Assembly: GCA_001803565.1 (NCBI GenBank)
Contig: MHDQ01000194.1
Coordinates: forward strand, 1-5,079
Length of the DNA: 5,079 nucleotides
Direction: 5' to 3'
Source of the DNA: Nitrospinae bacterium RIFCSPLOWO2_12_FULL_45_22
GTDB lineage: Bacteria > 2-12-FULL-45-22
The notes below the pieces were generated by a model. The model ran no database searches, was not told where the DNA came from, and saw only the letters and a list, made by a program, of their open reading frames with translations. Of the stretch, positions 4,952 through 5,079 are shown in pieces (within the stretch, counting starts at the first letter, position 1; each line of letters begins with the position of its first letter). A program made the position numbers and the translations under genes.

Positions 4952-5079
4952 TGGCATGTGAACATGGAAGAGGTGAAAACTTAATATTTTTATTGGTGGG
5001 AGGTCTTATTGGCGCTGGAATTGCCCTTCTGTATGCACCCAAGTCAGGTCGGGAGACAAGGGAAGATATACGTAAATTG
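4951..5079 (+). CDS. YtxH-family protein, N-terminal part (cut by window end)
   Basis: The first 43 residues of a YtxH-like protein; the frame is open to the window edge. After a short polar lead (MACEHGRGEN) comes a glycine-rich membrane helix (about residues 11-28, including GGLIGAGIALLYAP) followed by the diagnostic YAPKSGRETREDIR at 28-41. This hydrophobic helix plus APxSGxExR sequence is the family signature. Bacillus YtxH is a general-stress protein; the molecular role is not known. In full-length members a charged coiled-coil of roughly 50-100 residues follows, and would lie to the right of this window. The start is fixed by AGGAGGTG 7 bases upstream and the TAATG overlap with the DUF948 gene. 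The pairing with DUF948 is a recurrent gene order in several phyla, as I recall. Confidence 0.85.
   Translation, partial: MACEHGRGENLIFLLVGGLIGAGIALLYAPKSGRETREDIRKL

Noticed and set aside
1-5079. tRNA, rRNA, riboswitch or a new defence or mobile system
   Set aside because: No cloverleaf, conserved rRNA stretch or known aptamer was noticed, and the gene set is metabolic and housekeeping in kind. A covariance-model search could overturn this for small RNAs.

Overview
This window is an ordinary, densely packed bacterial chromosomal segment. All seven confidently recognised genes lie on the + strand, and G+C looks to be in the mid-40s % by eye. Gene order, protein types (thioredoxin-like 2Fe-2S ferredoxin, PhnP-type metallo-beta-lactamase protein, glutamate dehydrogenase, UPF0178 protein, Cys-rich class III aminotransferase, DUF948 and YtxH envelope proteins) and the style of the protein sequences suggest an anaerobic or sediment/groundwater bacterium of the Nitrospirota or Desulfobacterota sort. 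That placement is an impression from memory, not a demonstrated assignment.

Layout. Positions 1-379 hold no convincing gene. They carry three copies of AATTCCGG, a left-edge reading frame on the minus strand that I cannot identify, and, just before the first gene, a good sigma-70-like promoter and a strong ribosome binding site. Positions 380-4514 form a compact five-gene run: ferredoxin (380-706), PhnP-like hydrolase (706-1464, TAATG junction), Glu dehydrogenase (1487-2752), UPF0178/DUF188 protein (2755-3195, 2-base gap) and class III aminotransferase (3192-4514, ATGA junction). The spacing implies one transcript. A hairpin built from three copies of GCACTATAG follows at 4519-4550, then a second promoter-like element. 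A second unit begins at 4622: a DUF948 membrane/coiled-coil protein (4622-4951) joined by a TAATG overlap to a YtxH-family protein that runs off the right edge.

How the genes may work together. The clearest metabolic link is between the aminotransferase and glutamate dehydrogenase. Transamination onto 2-oxoglutarate makes glutamate, and the dehydrogenase returns it to 2-oxoglutarate with release of ammonium and reduced nicotinamide cofactor. The alternative is that the aminotransferase-fold protein is an amino-acid racemase, as in some archaeal relatives with the same Cys-rich segment. The ferredoxin and PhnP-like hydrolase sit upstream in the same run, but no pathway partner for either is visible. 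The last two genes look like a separate envelope or stress-related pair. I found no CRISPR array, no intact mobile element, no RNA gene and no clearly new system. The items most worth a second look are the hairpin repeat, the four-cysteine insert in the aminotransferase, and the possible insertion-sequence debris at the left edge.
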